From contig JAFKKF010000015.1 in the NCBI GenBank assembly GCA_017305635.1, positions 62,001 to 126,000 on the forward strand: a stretch of DNA of 64,000 bases. The letters run 5' to 3'. Source of the stretch: Hyphomicrobiales bacterium (GTDB lineage Bacteria; Pseudomonadota; Alphaproteobacteria; Rhizobiales; Kaistiaceae). A program made the position numbers and the translations under genes. The notes beneath the pieces were generated by a model that saw nothing but the letters and a program-made list of their open reading frames with translations, was not told the origin of the DNA and did no database searches. The first letter of the stretch is position 1, and each line of letters starts with the position of its first letter. This document shows, piece by piece, positions 25,588-35,287 of the stretch.

Positions 25588-27518
25588 CGTGCGGCGGCTC
25601 GCGGCGCCGGAGCCGCCGGCCGCGGCGGCGGGCGACGGGTGGGAGCGCTGCTGACGCGGGCGCCTTCCTCGGAGAAGAGCTCGGCGAGCTTCTCGGTCAT
25701 GGCGCCGGCAAGCTCCTCGGCATCGACGATGGTGACGGCGCGGCGGTAGTAGCGCGTCACGTCGTGGCCGATGCCGATGGCGAGCAATTCGACCGGCGAG
25801 CGGGTCTCGATCTCCTCGATGACGTGGCGGAGGTGCCGCTCGAGGTAGTTGCCGGCATTGACGGAAAGGGTCGAGTCGTCGACCGGGGCGCCGTCGGAGA
25901 TCATCATCAGGATCTTGCGCTGCTCGGGCCGGGCGATGAGCCGGCCATGGGCCCAGGCAAGCGCTTCGCCGTCGATGTTCTCCTTGAGAAGCCCCTCGCG
26001 CATCATCAGGCCGAGGTTGCGGCGGGCGCGGCGCCAGGGCGCGTCGGCGGCCTTGTAGATGATGTGGCGGAGGTCGTTGAGGCGGCCGGGATTGGCGGGC
26101 TTGCCCGCCTGCAGCCAGGATTCGCGCGACTGGCCGCCCTTCCAGGCGCGGGTGGTGAAGCCGAGGATCTCGACCTTGACGCCGCAGCGCTCGAGCGTGC
26201 GGGCGAGGATGTCGGCGCAGGTGGCGGCGACCGTGATCGGCCGTCCGCGCATGGAGCCGGAATTGTCGAGGAGGAGCGTGACGATAGTGTCGCGGAAGTC
26301 GGTGTCGCGCTCCATCTTGAAGGAGAGCGGGTGCATCGGATCGATGACGACGCGCGACAGGCGGGCGGCGTCGATCTGGCCTTCCTCGAGGTCGAAATCC
26401 CAGGCGCGGTTCTGCTGCGCCATCAGGCGGCGCTGCAGCCGGTTGGCGAGGCGGCCGACGGCGCCCTGTAGGTGGGCGAGCTGCTTGTCGAGATAGGAGC
26501 GCAGGCGATCGAGCTCGGCGACGTCGCAGAGCTCCTCCGCCTTGATCGTCTCGTCGAAGCGGGTGGTGAAGGCGTGGTAGTCGATCTGCGGCGGCAGGTT
26601 CGACCAGGGCGCCTCGACGCGCCGCGCCTCGCCGGTCTCGCGCGCGTCGGAGAGGTCGGAATCCTCCATCATGTCGTCGGATTCGGACTCGCTCGACTCG
26701 CCCTCGCCGGCCTCGCTCTCCTCGGAGGAGGCGTCGGTCTCCTCGGGCGCGGTGGCGTCGGCGCTGTCGGCTTCCTCCGACGCGCCCTCCTGCTCCTCGC
26801 CCTCGGACGCATCGTCGCCCTCTTCGTCGTCGTCGCCCTTCTCGCTGCCGAGCTCGTCGCCCATCTCGAGCGAGGTGATGAGGTCGCGGACGGCATGGGC
26901 GAAGCGGCGCTGGTCGTCGACGGACTGGGCGAGGCGGCCGAGATCGTCGCCGGCGCGTTCCTCGACCCAGGAACGCCAGAGGTCGACGATCTTCTTCGCG
27001 GATTCAGGGGGGCGCTCGCCGGTCAGCCGCTCGCGGACCATGAGGGCGACGGCATCCTCGAGCGGCGCATCGGCGCGGTCGGTGACCTCCTGGAAGTTGC
27101 CGCGGTGGTAGCGGTCCTCGAGCATGGCGTTGAGGTTCTTCGCCACCCCGGTCATGCGCCGGGAGCCGAGGGATTCGATGCGCGCCTGCTCGACCGCGTC
27201 GAAGACGGCGCGGGCATTCTTGCCCTCGGGCTGGCTGGCGCGGTGGATGGCGGGATCGTGGCAGGCGAGGCGGAGGGCCATGGAGTCGCCGAGGCCGCGG
27301 GTGATGGCGACGTCGCGGGCGGACATCTTGCGCGGCGGCTCGGGCAGGCGCGCGCGATGGCCGGCGAGCGAGGGGCGGTCGGCGGCGAAGGCGACCTCGA
27401 GGTCGGGAACCTTGGCGATGGCGCGCATGCAGCCGACGATGGCGCGCTTCAGCGGCTCGACCGGGGATTCCGCCTGGTTCTTCGGGGCGGCATTGGTGGG
27501 GGTGGGGGCTTTGGTCAT
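25584..27518 (-). CDS. cobT: Cobaltochelatase subunit CobT
   Basis: The 644-residue protein is the large MIDAS subunit of aerobic cobaltochelatase, which inserts Co2+ into hydrogenobyrinate diamide with CobN and CobS. A CobT N-terminal domain is followed by a very acidic stretch at about 225-285 (runs of Asp/Glu/Ser) and a C-terminal von Willebrand A domain with the metal site [14 protein letters not shown] 27518 gives the usual short N-terminus. Its partner cobS lies upstream on the same strand but is separated by a small gene on the other strand. Confidence 0.94.
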   Translation of the reverse strand: MTKAPTPTNAAPKNQAESPVEPLKRAIVGCMRAIAKVPDLEVAFAADRPSLAGHRARLPEPPRKMSARDVAITRGLGDSMALRLACHDPAIHRASQPEGKNARAVFDAVEQARIESLGSRRMTGVAKNLNAMLEDRYHRGNFQEVTDRADAPLEDAVALMVRERLTGERPPESAKKIVDLWRSWVEERAGDDLGRLAQSVDDQRRFAHAVRDLITSLEMGDELGSEKGDDDEEGDDASEGEEQEGASEEADSADATAPEETDASSEESEAGEGESSESESDDMMEDSDLSDARETGEARRVEAPWSNLPPQIDYHAFTTRFDETIKAEELCDVAELDRLRSYLDKQLAHLQGAVGRLANRLQRRLMAQQNRAWDFDLEEGQIDAARLSRVVIDPMHPLSFKMERDTDFRDTIVTLLLDNSGSMRGRPITVAATCADILARTLERCGVKVEILGFTTRAWKGGQSRESWLQAGKPANPGRLNDLRHIIYKAADAPWRRARRNLGLMMREGLLKENIDGEALAWAHGRLIARPEQRKILMMISDGAPVDDSTLSVNAGNYLERHLRHVIEEIETRSPVELLAIGIGHDVTRYYRRAVTIVDAEELAGAMTEKLAELFSEEGARVSSAPTRRPPPRPAAPAPRAAAR

Positions 27519-27569
27519 GCTTTATTCAACCGACGGGCCTGCCTATATTGCCCGCAAAGGGAGTTGAGC

Positions 27570-27821
27570 ATGGCGGAACCTGAGAACCAGACGTTGCGCA
27601 TTCTCCGCGACATTCGCGAGATGTTGAAGGATTCCGAGAAGCGCGCGGGCGAGCTTGAGAAGAAGGTCGATCGCAACCATGGTGAACTCAAATCCCGGCT
27701 CGACAATATCCGTCAGGCCCTGAACGGCGAGAGCATTCTTGGGCGCTACGCCGTGGCGGAGGTCGATGAGCGCCTTGCCGCCCTCGAAAAGCGCGTGAAG
27801 GCGCTCGAAGGCCGGCGTTAG
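27570..27821 (+). CDS. Small coiled-coil protein of unknown function
   Basis: An 83-residue charged protein begins at ATG 27570 with GGGAG six bases upstream. Heptad-like patterns run through LRILRDIREMLKDSEKRAGELEKKVD and again near the end (DERLAALEKRVKALE), so a coiled-coil or helical dimer is expected. No known domain was recognised. It is read opposite to cobT and cobS, between them. Confidence 0.65.
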   Translation: MAEPENQTLRILRDIREMLKDSEKRAGELEKKVDRNHGELKSRLDNIRQALNGESILGRYAVAEVDERLAALEKRVKALEGRR

Positions 27822-27834
27822 GCGGCTCGCAAAC

Positions 27835-27874
27835 GATCCGTGGATGGCCGGCACAGGGCCGGCCATGACGATGG
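27835..27874. repeat. Dispersed repeat, family 2, copy 1
   Basis: CCGTGGATGGCCGGCAC-AGG-GCCGGCCATGACG contains the inverted pair ATGGCCGGC/GCCGGCCAT. The same motif occurs around 35549-35780. It lies between two convergent genes. Confidence 0.7.
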
Positions 27875-27934
27875 GTGAGGTGGGCCGGGCAGAGTTCATG
27901 TTGCTTCGGCCTTCTTGTTCCAGGTCCGCTTCTC

Positions 27935-28921
27935 TCAGCTCAGCACGACGTTGGCCGCCGATTGCGGCAGTTCCTCGTTGAAGCAGCGCTGGTAGAACTC
28001 GGCGACCAGCGGCCGCTCGAGCTCGTCGCACTTGTTGACGAAGGTGACGCGGAAGGCGAAGCCGATGTCGCCGAAGATTTCCGCATTCTCCGCCCAGGTG
28101 ATGACCGTGCGCGGGCTCATGACGGTCGACAGGTCGCCGTTCATGAAGGCGTTGCGGGTCATGTCGGCGACGCGCACCATCTTGGCGATGATGGCGCGGC
28201 CCTTCTGGTCGCGGTAGTGCGGCGCCTTGGCGGCGACGATCTCGACCTCGTTGTCGTGCGGCAGGTAGTTGAGCGTGGTGACGATCGACCAGCGGTCCAT
28301 CTGGCCCTGGTTGATCTGCTGGGTGCCGTGATAGAGGCCGGACGTGTCGCCGAGGCCGACGGTGTTGGCGGTGGCGAAGAGGCGGAAGGCCGGGTGCGGC
28401 CGGATGACCTTGTTCTGGTCGAGGAGGGTCAGGCGGCCTGAGACTTCCAGCACGCGCTGGATGACGAACATCACGTCCGGGCGGCCGGCGTCATATTCAT
28501 CGAAGCAGAGCGCGATGTTGTTCTGCAGCGCCCAGGGCAGGATGCCGTCGCGGAACTCGGTCACCTGCTGGCCGTCACGGAGCACGATGGCGTCGCGGCC
28601 GACGAGGTCGATGCGCGAGATGTGGCTGTCGAGGTTGACGCGCACGCAGGGCCAGTTGAGGCGGGCGGCGACCTGCTCGACGTGACTCGACTTGCCGGTG
28701 CCGTGGTAGCCGGAAATCAGCACGCGGCGATTGCGGGCGAAGCCGGCGAGGATGGCGAGCGTGGTCTCGCGGTCGAAGAGGTAGTCCGGATCGGTGTCCG
28801 GGACGTGCTCATCGGCTTTCGAATAGGCCGGCACCTCGAGATCGCTGTCGATCCCGAAGACCTGGCGGACAGAGACTTTCATGTCGGGCAGGGGCGCCCG
28901 TTCGGTGGCGGCGGTGTTCAT
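27935..28921 (-). CDS. cobS: Cobaltochelatase subunit CobS
   Basis: The 328-residue AAA+ ATPase drives cobalt insertion with CobT and CobN. Walker A is GYHGTGKSS (71-79), Walker B is in [10 protein letters not shown], and sensor residues lie in [14 protein letters not shown]. The N-terminus [21 protein letters not shown] is typical. ATG 28921 has GAGG five bases upstream. It is downstream of the J-domain gene by 56 bases, the usual rhizobial order. Confidence 0.94.
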   Translation of the reverse strand: MNTAATERAPLPDMKVSVRQVFGIDSDLEVPAYSKADEHVPDTDPDYLFDRETTLAILAGFARNRRVLISGYHGTGKSSHVEQVAARLNWPCVRVNLDSHISRIDLVGRDAIVLRDGQQVTEFRDGILPWALQNNIALCFDEYDAGRPDVMFVIQRVLEVSGRLTLLDQNKVIRPHPAFRLFATANTVGLGDTSGLYHGTQQINQGQMDRWSIVTTLNYLPHDNEVEIVAAKAPHYRDQKGRAIIAKMVRVADMTRNAFMNGDLSTVMSPRTVITWAENAEIFGDIGFAFRVTFVNKCDELERPLVAEFYQRCFNEELPQSAANVVLS

Positions 28922-28977
28922 ATTTCCTCAAACAGTCGCTGGAACGGCCGGGGGAGGCCCGGCCGCCGACCCGGTTC

Positions 28978-29598
28978 TTAGCAGAAACCGGCGTCTTTCA
29001 GGTAGTGATAAGCCTGAATGATCTGCCGCAGGCGGTCCTCGGAGGACCGGTCGCCGCCATTGGCGTCGGGGTGGAGGCGCTTCACGAGGTCCTTGTAGCG
29101 GGCCTTGATCTCGATTCCGGTCTCGAAGCCTTCGAGGTCGAGGGCGGCGAAGGAGCGGCGCTCCATGTTCTTCAGCGGCCGGCGTTCGGGTTCCTTCGCC
29201 TCGGCGCGGCGCGCTCCCGCGCCGCCGAAGAGGCCGAAGGGATCGTTGATCGAGCCCTGCCAGCCGCCGCGGAGGTCCTCGGGGCGCACGGTGCCGGGCT
29301 TGTTGACGCCCATGTTCCAGGTCGGCCGGTGGCCGGTGGCGGCGGAACGCTGGTAGGCGGCGACGGCGTCGTCGCCCATGCCGGCAAAGTAGTTGTACGA
29401 CTTGTTGTACTCGCGCACGTGGTCGAGGCAGAAATGAAAATACTGCCCCTCGCGGTCGCGGCCCTTCGGCGCGCGATACCCGCCCTCCAGGTCGCAGCCG
29501 GCCCATTCGCAATGGGGAGTCTCGGGACGACGGACGCGCGGCCCGTCATCCGCCGAGATGCGGATGCGATCGAAATATTTGGAGTTCAGGTTCATCAT
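28978..29598 (-). CDS. J-domain (DnaJ-like) protein
   Basis: The 206-residue protein has a C-terminal J domain (about 145-205) with the Hsp70-stimulating HPD motif in KRLHPDANGG. The N-terminal ~100 residues contain CEWAGCDLEG and FCLDHVREYN, a conserved Cys-containing part found in alphaproteobacterial relatives. It is probably a DnaK co-chaperone of restricted range. Two tandem ATG codons (29598, 29595) are possible starts. It diverges from bolA. Confidence 0.87.
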   Translation of the reverse strand: MMNLNSKYFDRIRISADDGPRVRRPETPHCEWAGCDLEGGYRAPKGRDREGQYFHFCLDHVREYNKSYNYFAGMGDDAVAAYQRSAATGHRPTWNMGVNKPGTVRPEDLRGGWQGSINDPFGLFGGAGARRAEAKEPERRPLKNMERRSFAALDLEGFETGIEIKARYKDLVKRLHPDANGGDRSSEDRLRQIIQAYHYLKDAGFC

Positions 29599-29663
29599 CG
29601 GATTATGGTCACGCGAGCAGCCAGCGACAAGCGTTGGCGAGGCACATCTGGCATGTGAGGACG

Positions 29664-29930
29664 ATGACAGGCGCGGTGGACAGAATCAGAGCCCGGTTAA
29701 CCGAAGCTTTCGCGCCCGCGAGCCTAGAGGTGGTGGACGAGTCGCATCTTCACAAGGGCCATGCCGGGCACCGGCCGGAGGGCGACACGCATTTCCGCGT
29801 GCGGATCGCGGCGGAGGCGTTCCGGGGAAAGTCGCGGGTGGAGAGCCATCGGCTCGTCAACGCGGCGATGAAGGACGAGTTCGACCGCGGCCTGCATGCG
29901 CTCGCCATCGAGGCGAAGGCGCCGGGGTAG
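29664..29930 (+). CDS. bolA: BolA family protein
   Basis: The 88-residue protein is a BolA/IbaG-type partner of monothiol glutaredoxins in iron-sulfur and stress physiology. FRVRIAAEAFRGKSRVESHRLV with the invariant helix and the histidine-rich loop ESHLHKGHAGH match the family. ATG 29664 has GAGGAC just upstream; an earlier in-frame start at 29634 adds ten residues. Confidence 0.9.
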   Translation: MTGAVDRIRARLTEAFAPASLEVVDESHLHKGHAGHRPEGDTHFRVRIAAEAFRGKSRVESHRLVNAAMKDEFDRGLHALAIEAKAPG

Positions 29931-29960
29931 GGCGAGGGGCGAGGTAGCGTCGCGTTCTGG

Positions 29961-30145
29961 TACCCCTCCTCGAAACCGGCCTTGCCGGTTTCGGCCCTCC
30001 CGCAAGGGGAGGGCTGGGCGTCGTGCCCGTCACGCGCCCCCTCCACCGGCCCCTGAACTCGGCTATTGCCGAGTTCAGTTCTTCGTTGACCAACTCGGGC
30101 AAGCCCGAGTTGGTGCGGTCCCCCTCCCCCGCTTCGCAGGGGAGG
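29961..30145. repeat. Dispersed palindromic repeat, family 1, composite copy B
   Basis: A first module (29961-30023) carries AAACCGGC-CTT-GCCGGTTT between CCCCTCC and GGCCCTCCCGCAAGGGGAGGG. A second (30031-30145) carries two perfect inner hairpins, AACTCGGC-TATT-GCCGAGTT and CCAACTCGGGC-AA-GCCCGAGTTGG, between CACGCGCCCCCTCCACC and GGTCCCCCTCCCCC. It fills the gap between two convergent genes. The second module recurs almost exactly at 51355-51470. Confidence 0.88.
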
Positions 30146-30164
30146 AACTGGTCGCGCCGTTCCG

Positions 30165-30722
30165 CTATTCGCAGCGGCCGTAGAGGGATGGCGGTCCGTA
30201 ATTGGTCTGGATGACCAGGATATTCTCGCCCAGGCGGTTGACGGTGGCGATGCCGTTATTGGCGCGCAGGATGTTGTTGCGGAGCGAGGGGGTGCCCACG
30301 CCCTCCTTGACGCCGAGGTAGTCGAAGATCGGGCCGGGCGCGGTGTACTGGCCGAACATGCTGCCGCCCATCGGGGTGAACACGACGTCGTATTTTGCGT
30401 CGCCCCTGGCGTTGCCGCGCGTGAGGACGAAGCCGTGCTCCGGCGTCGTGCGGATGGTCGCGGGCAGGCGCTCGCAGGTGCGGGCGAGCAGGTCCGCAAA
30501 GCCGCCACCGGTCGGGAAGGAGAGAAGCGGAGCCCAGCGGCCGTCAAGGCCGCGGGTCAGCACCTCGGCATAGGACTCGCTGTATTTCAGCGGGTCGGCC
30601 ATGCCGCCGTAGAAGACGTCCAGCGCGGTCTTGTAGTCGCCGCCGCCGGCAGGAGCGGCGAGGGCAGGCGTGGCGAGCGCGAGCAGCGTCGCGAGGGTGC
30701 GGAAAGCGAGGGGCAGGCGCAT
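30165..30722 (-). CDS. Secreted protein of unknown function
   Basis: The 185-residue protein has a signal peptide (MRLPLAFRTLATLLALATPALA, cleavage near 22). The mature part is about 163 residues, with a single pair of cysteines (CERLP and the penultimate residue C184) that could form a disulfide. No family was recognised. It lies between the repeat B and repeat C, in the same direction as the HlyC/CorC operon but upstream of nothing else. Confidence 0.7.
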   Translation of the reverse strand: MRLPLAFRTLATLLALATPALAAPAGGGDYKTALDVFYGGMADPLKYSESYAEVLTRGLDGRWAPLLSFPTGGGFADLLARTCERLPATIRTTPEHGFVLTRGNARGDAKYDVVFTPMGGSMFGQYTAPGPIFDYLGVKEGVGTPSLRNNILRANNGIATVNRLGENILVIQTNYGPPSLYGRCE

Positions 30723-30766
30723 GCGACATTCCTCCTCGTCTGGCTTCGTTCAGGGCAGGGCGCCCG

Positions 30767-32128
30767 TCATGCGGCCCCTCCGCCGGCTTCCCCGGTCCCC
30801 TTCCCGCGCTCGGCAGGGGAGGGGTCGCGTCCGACCGGGGTGATGCGGAGCGCCGTGATGCGGTTGCGGCTCTTGCGCAGCACCTGGAAGCGGAGGCCGT
30901 GGAAGGTGAAGGCCTGGCCGGGCTCGGGGATGGTGCGCGCCTCGTGGATGACCAGGCCGGCAATGGTGGTCGCCTCCTCGTCGGGCAGCTCCCAGCGCAT
31001 GGCCCGGTTGAGGTCGCGAATGGGGACGGTGCCGTCGACGGTGACCGAGCCGTCGGCCTGCGGGCGGACGCCCTCGACGACGACGTCGTGCTCGTCGGAA
31101 ATGTCGCCGACGATCTCCTCGAGGATGTCCTCCAGCGTGACGAGGCCCTGCACCTCGCCATATTCGTCGACGACGAGGGCGATGTGGAGCTTGCGCTTCA
31201 GGAAGGCGTTCAGCTGGTCGGTGAGGCTGGTCGTGTCGGGGATGAACCAGGGCTTGGTGGCGAGCGCGCGGATGTTGATGCGCGTGGCGTCGCCGCCGGT
31301 CTGGCGCAGCTGCTTGAGGAGGTCCTTGGCGTGGACGATGCCGACGATGTTCTCGGGCTCGCTCTCCCAGATGGGAACGCGGCTATAGGGCGTCGACAGG
31401 ATGTCGTCGATGACCTTCGCCGGCGGCTCGGCGACGTCGATCGAGTGCATGTTGGTGCGATGGACCATGACGTCGGCGACGTCGAGCTCGCCGAGGTCGA
31501 TGAGGTTGTGGATGTACTCGGCCTGCGCCTCCTCCATCTCGCCGTGCTCGGCGGAGACCTGGACGAGGCCCTCGATCTCGACGTCGGTGAGCACCTCGAG
31601 GTGCGAGGCCTCGCGCACGCCGAGGAGCCGCAGCACCGAGGAGGAGGCGGCATTGAGCAGCCAGTTGAGCGGATAGAAGAGGATGAAGGAAGCCTGCAGC
31701 GGCCAGGCGATCCAGAGCGCCACCGGCTCGGGCTCGCGGATGGCGAGGGTCTTCGGGACCTGCTCGCCGAAGACGATGTGGAGCGAGGAGAAGACGAGGA
31801 AGCCGACGACGAAGGCAATGAAATGCTGCGCCGTCTCGGAAATGCCGAGGGGCAGGAGGAGCGGCCGGAGAAGCGCGGCGACGGTCGGTTCGCCGACCCA
31901 GCCGAGGCCGAGGGAGGCCATGGTGATGCCGAGCTGGCAGCAGGCGAGATAGGGCTCGACGTTGCGCATCATCTCCTGGGAGAGGCGCGCGCCGAGACGG
32001 CCGTCCTTCGCCATGGAATCGATGCGGAAACCCTTGCTCTTCACCAGGGCGAATTCGGAGGCGACATAGAAGGCGTTGGCGACGAGCAGGAAGAGCGCGA
32101 GCGGAAGGTTGATGGCGATATCGCTCAT
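30767..32128 (-). CDS. HlyC/CorC family membrane protein (CNNM-CBS)
   Basis: The 453-residue protein has an N-terminal CNNM membrane domain (about 1-185, three to four helices, VFGEQVPKTLA), paired CBS domains (about 210-345, RVPIW and VVDEYGEVQGLVTLEDILEEIVGDI) and a C-terminal transporter-associated CorC/HlyC domain. Family members act in Mg2+ or other divalent cation handling. The ATG overlaps the aroB stop by four bases. The last ~20 residues (SPAERGKGTGEAGGGAA) are translated from dispersed repeat copy C, which also supplies the stop codon, so this tail is probably not part of the original protein. Confidence 0.9.
   Translation of the reverse strand: MSDIAINLPLALFLLVANAFYVASEFALVKSKGFRIDSMAKDGRLGARLSQEMMRNVEPYLACCQLGITMASLGLGWVGEPTVAALLRPLLLPLGISETAQHFIAFVVGFLVFSSLHIVFGEQVPKTLAIREPEPVALWIAWPLQASFILFYPLNWLLNAASSSVLRLLGVREASHLEVLTDVEIEGLVQVSAEHGEMEEAQAEYIHNLIDLGELDVADVMVHRTNMHSIDVAEPPAKVIDDILSTPYSRVPIWESEPENIVGIVHAKDLLKQLRQTGGDATRINIRALATKPWFIPDTTSLTDQLNAFLKRKLHIALVVDEYGEVQGLVTLEDILEEIVGDISDEHDVVVEGVRPQADGSVTVDGTVPIRDLNRAMRWELPDEEATTIAGLVIHEARTIPEPGQAFTFHGLRFQVLRKSRNRITALRITPVGRDPSPAERGKGTGEAGGGAA
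30768..30822. repeat. Dispersed palindromic repeat, family 1, copy C (degenerate, coding)
   Basis: CATGCGGCCCCTCCGCC and GGTCCCCTTCCCGC flank the inner GGCTTCCCC. This copy differs from the others at several positions and lies inside the 3' end of the HlyC/CorC gene, where it encodes SPAERGKGT and provides the stop codon. Confidence 0.75.
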
Positions 32129-33270
32129 CCCGCCATGTGATCCTTCATGAAGACGGTGACGTCATCGGCCTGGATGTCGGGCGCGATGAAGGCCTCGCCG
32201 ATGCCGCGGGTGAGGATGAAGGTGAGCTTGCCGCGCGAGACCTTCTTGTCCTGCGCCATGAGGGCGACGAGGCCCTCGGCGTCGCGCCCGACGCCGCCGG
32301 GAATGGCGGCGATGCGGGTGGGCAGGCCGACCTCGCGGAGGTGGGCGACGAGCCGCGCCGTGTCGGCGGCGGGGGCGAGGCCGAGGCGGACCGAGAATTC
32401 GTGCGCCAGGACCATGCCGATGGCGACGGCCTCGCCATGGACGAGGCGGTCGCTGTAGCCGGTCGCGGCTTCCAGCGCGTGGCCGAAGGTATGGCCGAAA
32501 TTGAGGAGGGCGCGGGCGCCGGATTCGCGCTCGTCGGCGGCGACGGTGGCGGCCTTCGCCCGGCACGAGACCTCGATGGCGTGCTCGCGCTCCGGCCAGC
32601 CGGCGGCGATGGCGCGCCAGTTGCCCTCAAGCCAGTCGTAGAAGCCGGCATCGCCGATGAGGCCGTATTTCACCACCTCGGCATAGCCGGCATTGAAGGT
32701 GCGCGGCGGGAGGGAATCGAGGATGCCGGCATCGGCGAGGACGAGGTCGGGCTGCTGGAAGACGCCGACGAGGTTCTTGCCGCGCTGGGTGTTGATGCCG
32801 GTCTTCCCGCCGACGGAGGAATCGACCTGGGCGAGAAGCGTCGTCGGCACCTGGATGAGGTGCATGCCGCGGAGCGCGACGCCGGAGGCGAAGCCGGCGA
32901 GGTCGCCGACGACGCCGCCGCCGAAGGCGAGGATGGCGTCGCGCCGCTCGATGCGGGCGGCGAGCACCTGGTCGAGCACCTGCTCAAGGACCGGGAAGCT
33001 CTTCGAGCTCTCGCCGGGGGGGACGACGATGGTGACGAAATCGATGCCGGCGGCGGTGAGGTTCTGGGTGAGGTGCTTCAGGTGGCGGTCGGCGACGGTC
33101 TGGTCGGTGACCACCGCCAGCCGCGCGCCGGGCAGGCGCCTGGCGATCTCCTCGCCGGCGCCCTCGATGACGCCGCGGCCGATGATGATGTCGTAGGAGC
33201 GCTCGCCGAGCTCGACGCGGACGGTGGCGGGCCCCTGCGGCCGGCTCGCCATTGCAGGTGCTGTGGTCAT
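32125..33270 (-). CDS. aroB: 3-dehydroquinate synthase
   Basis: The 381-residue enzyme converts DAHP to 3-dehydroquinate in the shikimate pathway. NAD and substrate motifs are plain: GGGVVGDLAGFASG, QVPTTLLAQVDSSVGGKTGIN, EVVKYGLIGD, and zinc ligands in LLNFGHTFGHALE and HGEAVAIGM. I chose ATG 33270 ([11 protein letters not shown]) because it overlaps the aroK stop by four bases; the frame is open upstream but reads out of aroK's frame. It forms an operon aroK - aroB - HlyC/CorC. Confidence 0.95.
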   Translation of the reverse strand: MTTAPAMASRPQGPATVRVELGERSYDIIIGRGVIEGAGEEIARRLPGARLAVVTDQTVADRHLKHLTQNLTAAGIDFVTIVVPPGESSKSFPVLEQVLDQVLAARIERRDAILAFGGGVVGDLAGFASGVALRGMHLIQVPTTLLAQVDSSVGGKTGINTQRGKNLVGVFQQPDLVLADAGILDSLPPRTFNAGYAEVVKYGLIGDAGFYDWLEGNWRAIAAGWPEREHAIEVSCRAKAATVAADERESGARALLNFGHTFGHALEAATGYSDRLVHGEAVAIGMVLAHEFSVRLGLAPAADTARLVAHLREVGLPTRIAAIPGGVGRDAEGLVALMAQDKKVSRGKLTFILTRGIGEAFIAPDIQADDVTVFMKDHMAG

Positions 33271-33872
33271 CCGGCCTCCACGGGCTCGCGATCGAGGTGG
33301 GCGGCGAGGCCGCCGACGATGTCTTCGAGGACGATGTCGTGGGCGACGTCGCGCGACTGAACGTGCACGTCGGCCTCGGCATAGATCGGATAGCGCTCGG
33401 CGATCAGCCGGTCGATGGTGGCGGCGGGATCGGCGGTCTTGAGGAGCGGACGGTTGGACCGCCGGCGCACGCGCGACAGGATCAGGTCGCGGTCGGCCTG
33501 CAGCCAGATGGTGACGCTGCCCTCGCGGATGGCGGCGCGGGTCTCGGGCTGGATGAAGGCGCCGCCGCCGGTCGCCAGCACCTTCGGCCGGTCGTCGAGC
33601 AGGCGGCGGATGACGCGGCGCTCGCCGTCGCGGAAATAGGCCTCGCCGTGGCGCTCGAAGATCTCGGGGATGGTGGCGTTGGCGGCGGTCTCGATCTCGG
33701 TGTCGGCATCGACGAAGGGCAGGCCGAGGCGGCTCGCCAGGCGCTTGCCGATGGAGGACTTGCCGGCGCCCATCATGCCGACGAGGGCAATGGTGCGGCC
33801 GCCGAGACGGCGCAGGATCCGCGCCTCGACCGGTTCCACATCCTCGATCGTCACCGTTCCGGGCTCGGACAT
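33267..33872 (-). CDS. aroK: Shikimate kinase
   Basis: The 201-residue kinase phosphorylates shikimate. Walker [16 protein letters not shown] lies near 33-47, the substrate DADTEIE near 55-61, GGGAFI near 104-109 and the lid RRRSNRPLL near 136-144. ATG 33872 ([12 protein letters not shown]) was chosen; the frame is open for 60 more codons upstream, but that part has no family character. It is coupled to aroB by a four-base overlap and diverges from the small gene at 34064. Confidence 0.94.
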   Translation of the reverse strand: MSEPGTVTIEDVEPVEARILRRLGGRTIALVGMMGAGKSSIGKRLASRLGLPFVDADTEIETAANATIPEIFERHGEAYFRDGERRVIRRLLDDRPKVLATGGGAFIQPETRAAIREGSVTIWLQADRDLILSRVRRRSNRPLLKTADPAATIDRLIAERYPIYAEADVHVQSRDVAHDIVLEDIVGGLAAHLDREPVEAG

Positions 33873-34063
33873 CCGGAAACCGCCCCATGGCCACAAGAAA
33901 TCTGGCGAGGATGAGCCGCTTTCGGGCGCCCGTGTCAAGGCAGGCAGGGGCGGGTGCCGCCTTCGCGGCTTGCAAGTGAGGGTGCATTCGCCCAAAAAGA
34001 GGGCGCGGCGGGAATGTCCGCGGCTCGCGACGGCCGGTGCGGCACCAGCCAACGGGAACCGCC

Positions 34064-34312
34064 ATGCCTACACTTTTCCGGTTTCTGAGCGTGGTGATCG
34101 TGCTCGCCATCATCGGCGGCGCGGGCATGGTGTACCTCGCCTATTTCGTGCACCCGAAGGCGCGCGAGCTGACGGTGCGGATCCCGTCGGAGAAGCTGGT
34201 GCCGCAGCAGATCGCGCCGCCGGCCGAGGCGGCGCCGCCGCCGGAGGCGAGCGAGCCCGAATCGCCCGAGGCGCCGGGCGGCGCCATCGAGCCGCCGAAG
34301 CAGCCGGAATGA
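34064..34312 (+). CDS. Small single-pass membrane protein of unknown function
   Basis: The 82-residue protein has one transmembrane helix ([24 protein letters not shown], about 5-28), then [12 protein letters not shown] and a Pro/Glu/Ala-rich tail. The motif after the helix is common in small rhizobial proteins found beside xerD. ATG 34064 has GGGAA upstream. Its stop overlaps the xerD start in an ATGA junction. Confidence 0.75.
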   Translation: MPTLFRFLSVVIVLAIIGGAGMVYLAYFVHPKARELTVRIPSEKLVPQQIAPPAEAAPPPEASEPESPEAPGGAIEPPKQPE

Positions 34313-35256
34313 GCCGGGGCGGGCAGGCGGGCGCCCATCACGTCGATGCGTTCCTCGAAATGATGAGCGCCGAGCGGGGGGCCTCGAAGAACACGCTCGA
34401 GGCCTATCGGCGCGACCTCGACGACTATGCCGGCTATCTCGCGCGGCGCGGCTCTGGCTTCGCGAGGGCGGGCACCGAGACGATGCGCGGCTATCTCGCC
34501 GACCTCGACGACCGGGGATTCGCGGCGCGCTCGGCAGCGCGGCGGCTGTCGGCGATCCGCCAGTTCCACAAGTTCCTGTTCTCCGAGGGCGTGCGCGAGG
34601 ACGATCCGACCGGTACGATCGAGGGGCCGCGGCGGCCGGCGCGCCTGCCGACGGTGCTCTCGGAAGCCGAGGTCGAGACGCTGATCACGGCGGCCGAGAC
34701 GGCGGGGGCGCGGGCAGGGCTCTCGGCGGCGGGGCTCGCGCGCGCCAAGCGCATGCACGCGCTCCTCGAACTCCTCTATGCGACGGGCCTGCGCGTCTCC
34801 GAGCTGGTCGGGCTGAAGGCGGCGGTGATGCGCCGCGACGCGCGCTGGTTCACGGTGCGCGGCAAGGGCGGCAAGGAGCGGATCGTGCCGCTCACCGACA
34901 AGGCGCGGGCGGCGGTCGCGGCCTATCTCGAAGCGCGCGAGGCGGCGGGCGGGGCGGAGAGCCCGTGGCTGTTCCCCTCGTTCGGGGAAAGCGGGCACCT
35001 GACCCGGCAGGCCTTCGCGCGCGACCTGAAGGCGCTCGCGGCGGGAGCGGGGATCGCGGCGGCAAAGGTCTCGCCGCACGTGCTCCGCCATGCCTTTGCC
35101 AGCCACCTCCTGCAGAACGGGGCGGACCTCCGCGTCGTGCAGCAGCTCCTCGGCCATGCCGACATATCGACCACGCAGATCTATACCCACGTGCTGCAGG
35201 AGCGGCTCAGGACGCTGGTGGTCGACCACCATCCGCTGTCGAAGGCGAAAGGTTGA
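34309..35256 (+). CDS. xerD: Site-specific tyrosine recombinase XerD
   Basis: The 315-residue recombinase acts with XerC at dif to resolve chromosome dimers. The N-terminal SAM-like domain spans about 8-100. The catalytic set is present: R162 (ATGLRVSE), K186, H257 and R260 (HVLRHAF), H283 (LGHADIST), and nucleophile Y292 (IYTHV). Length and [20 protein letters not shown] are typical of XerD, not of an integrase of a mobile element. It overlaps the preceding small gene by four bases. Confidence 0.93.
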   Translation: MSRGGQAGAHHVDAFLEMMSAERGASKNTLEAYRRDLDDYAGYLARRGSGFARAGTETMRGYLADLDDRGFAARSAARRLSAIRQFHKFLFSEGVREDDPTGTIEGPRRPARLPTVLSEAEVETLITAAETAGARAGLSAAGLARAKRMHALLELLYATGLRVSELVGLKAAVMRRDARWFTVRGKGGKERIVPLTDKARAAVAAYLEAREAAGGAESPWLFPSFGESGHLTRQAFARDLKALAAGAGIAAAKVSPHVLRHAFASHLLQNGADLRVVQQLLGHADISTTQIYTHVLQERLRTLVVDHHPLSKAKG

Positions 35257-35287
35257 CTTCGTGGCGGCGAGAAACGAGATTCGTGGG

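Noticed and set aside
27519-29663. Cobalamin riboswitch near cobS/cobT
   Set aside because: No adenosylcobalamin-box-like GCCACTG or supporting stems were seen upstream of either gene.
29961-30145. Possible CRISPR array in the repeat composite
   Set aside because: Only two inner hairpins with unequal parts, no regular spacer and no cas gene; copies elsewhere show a dispersed family.
34309-35256. Integrase of a mobile element
   Set aside because: The sequence is XerD-like in length and motifs, in a housekeeping context, with no attachment repeats or cargo genes.
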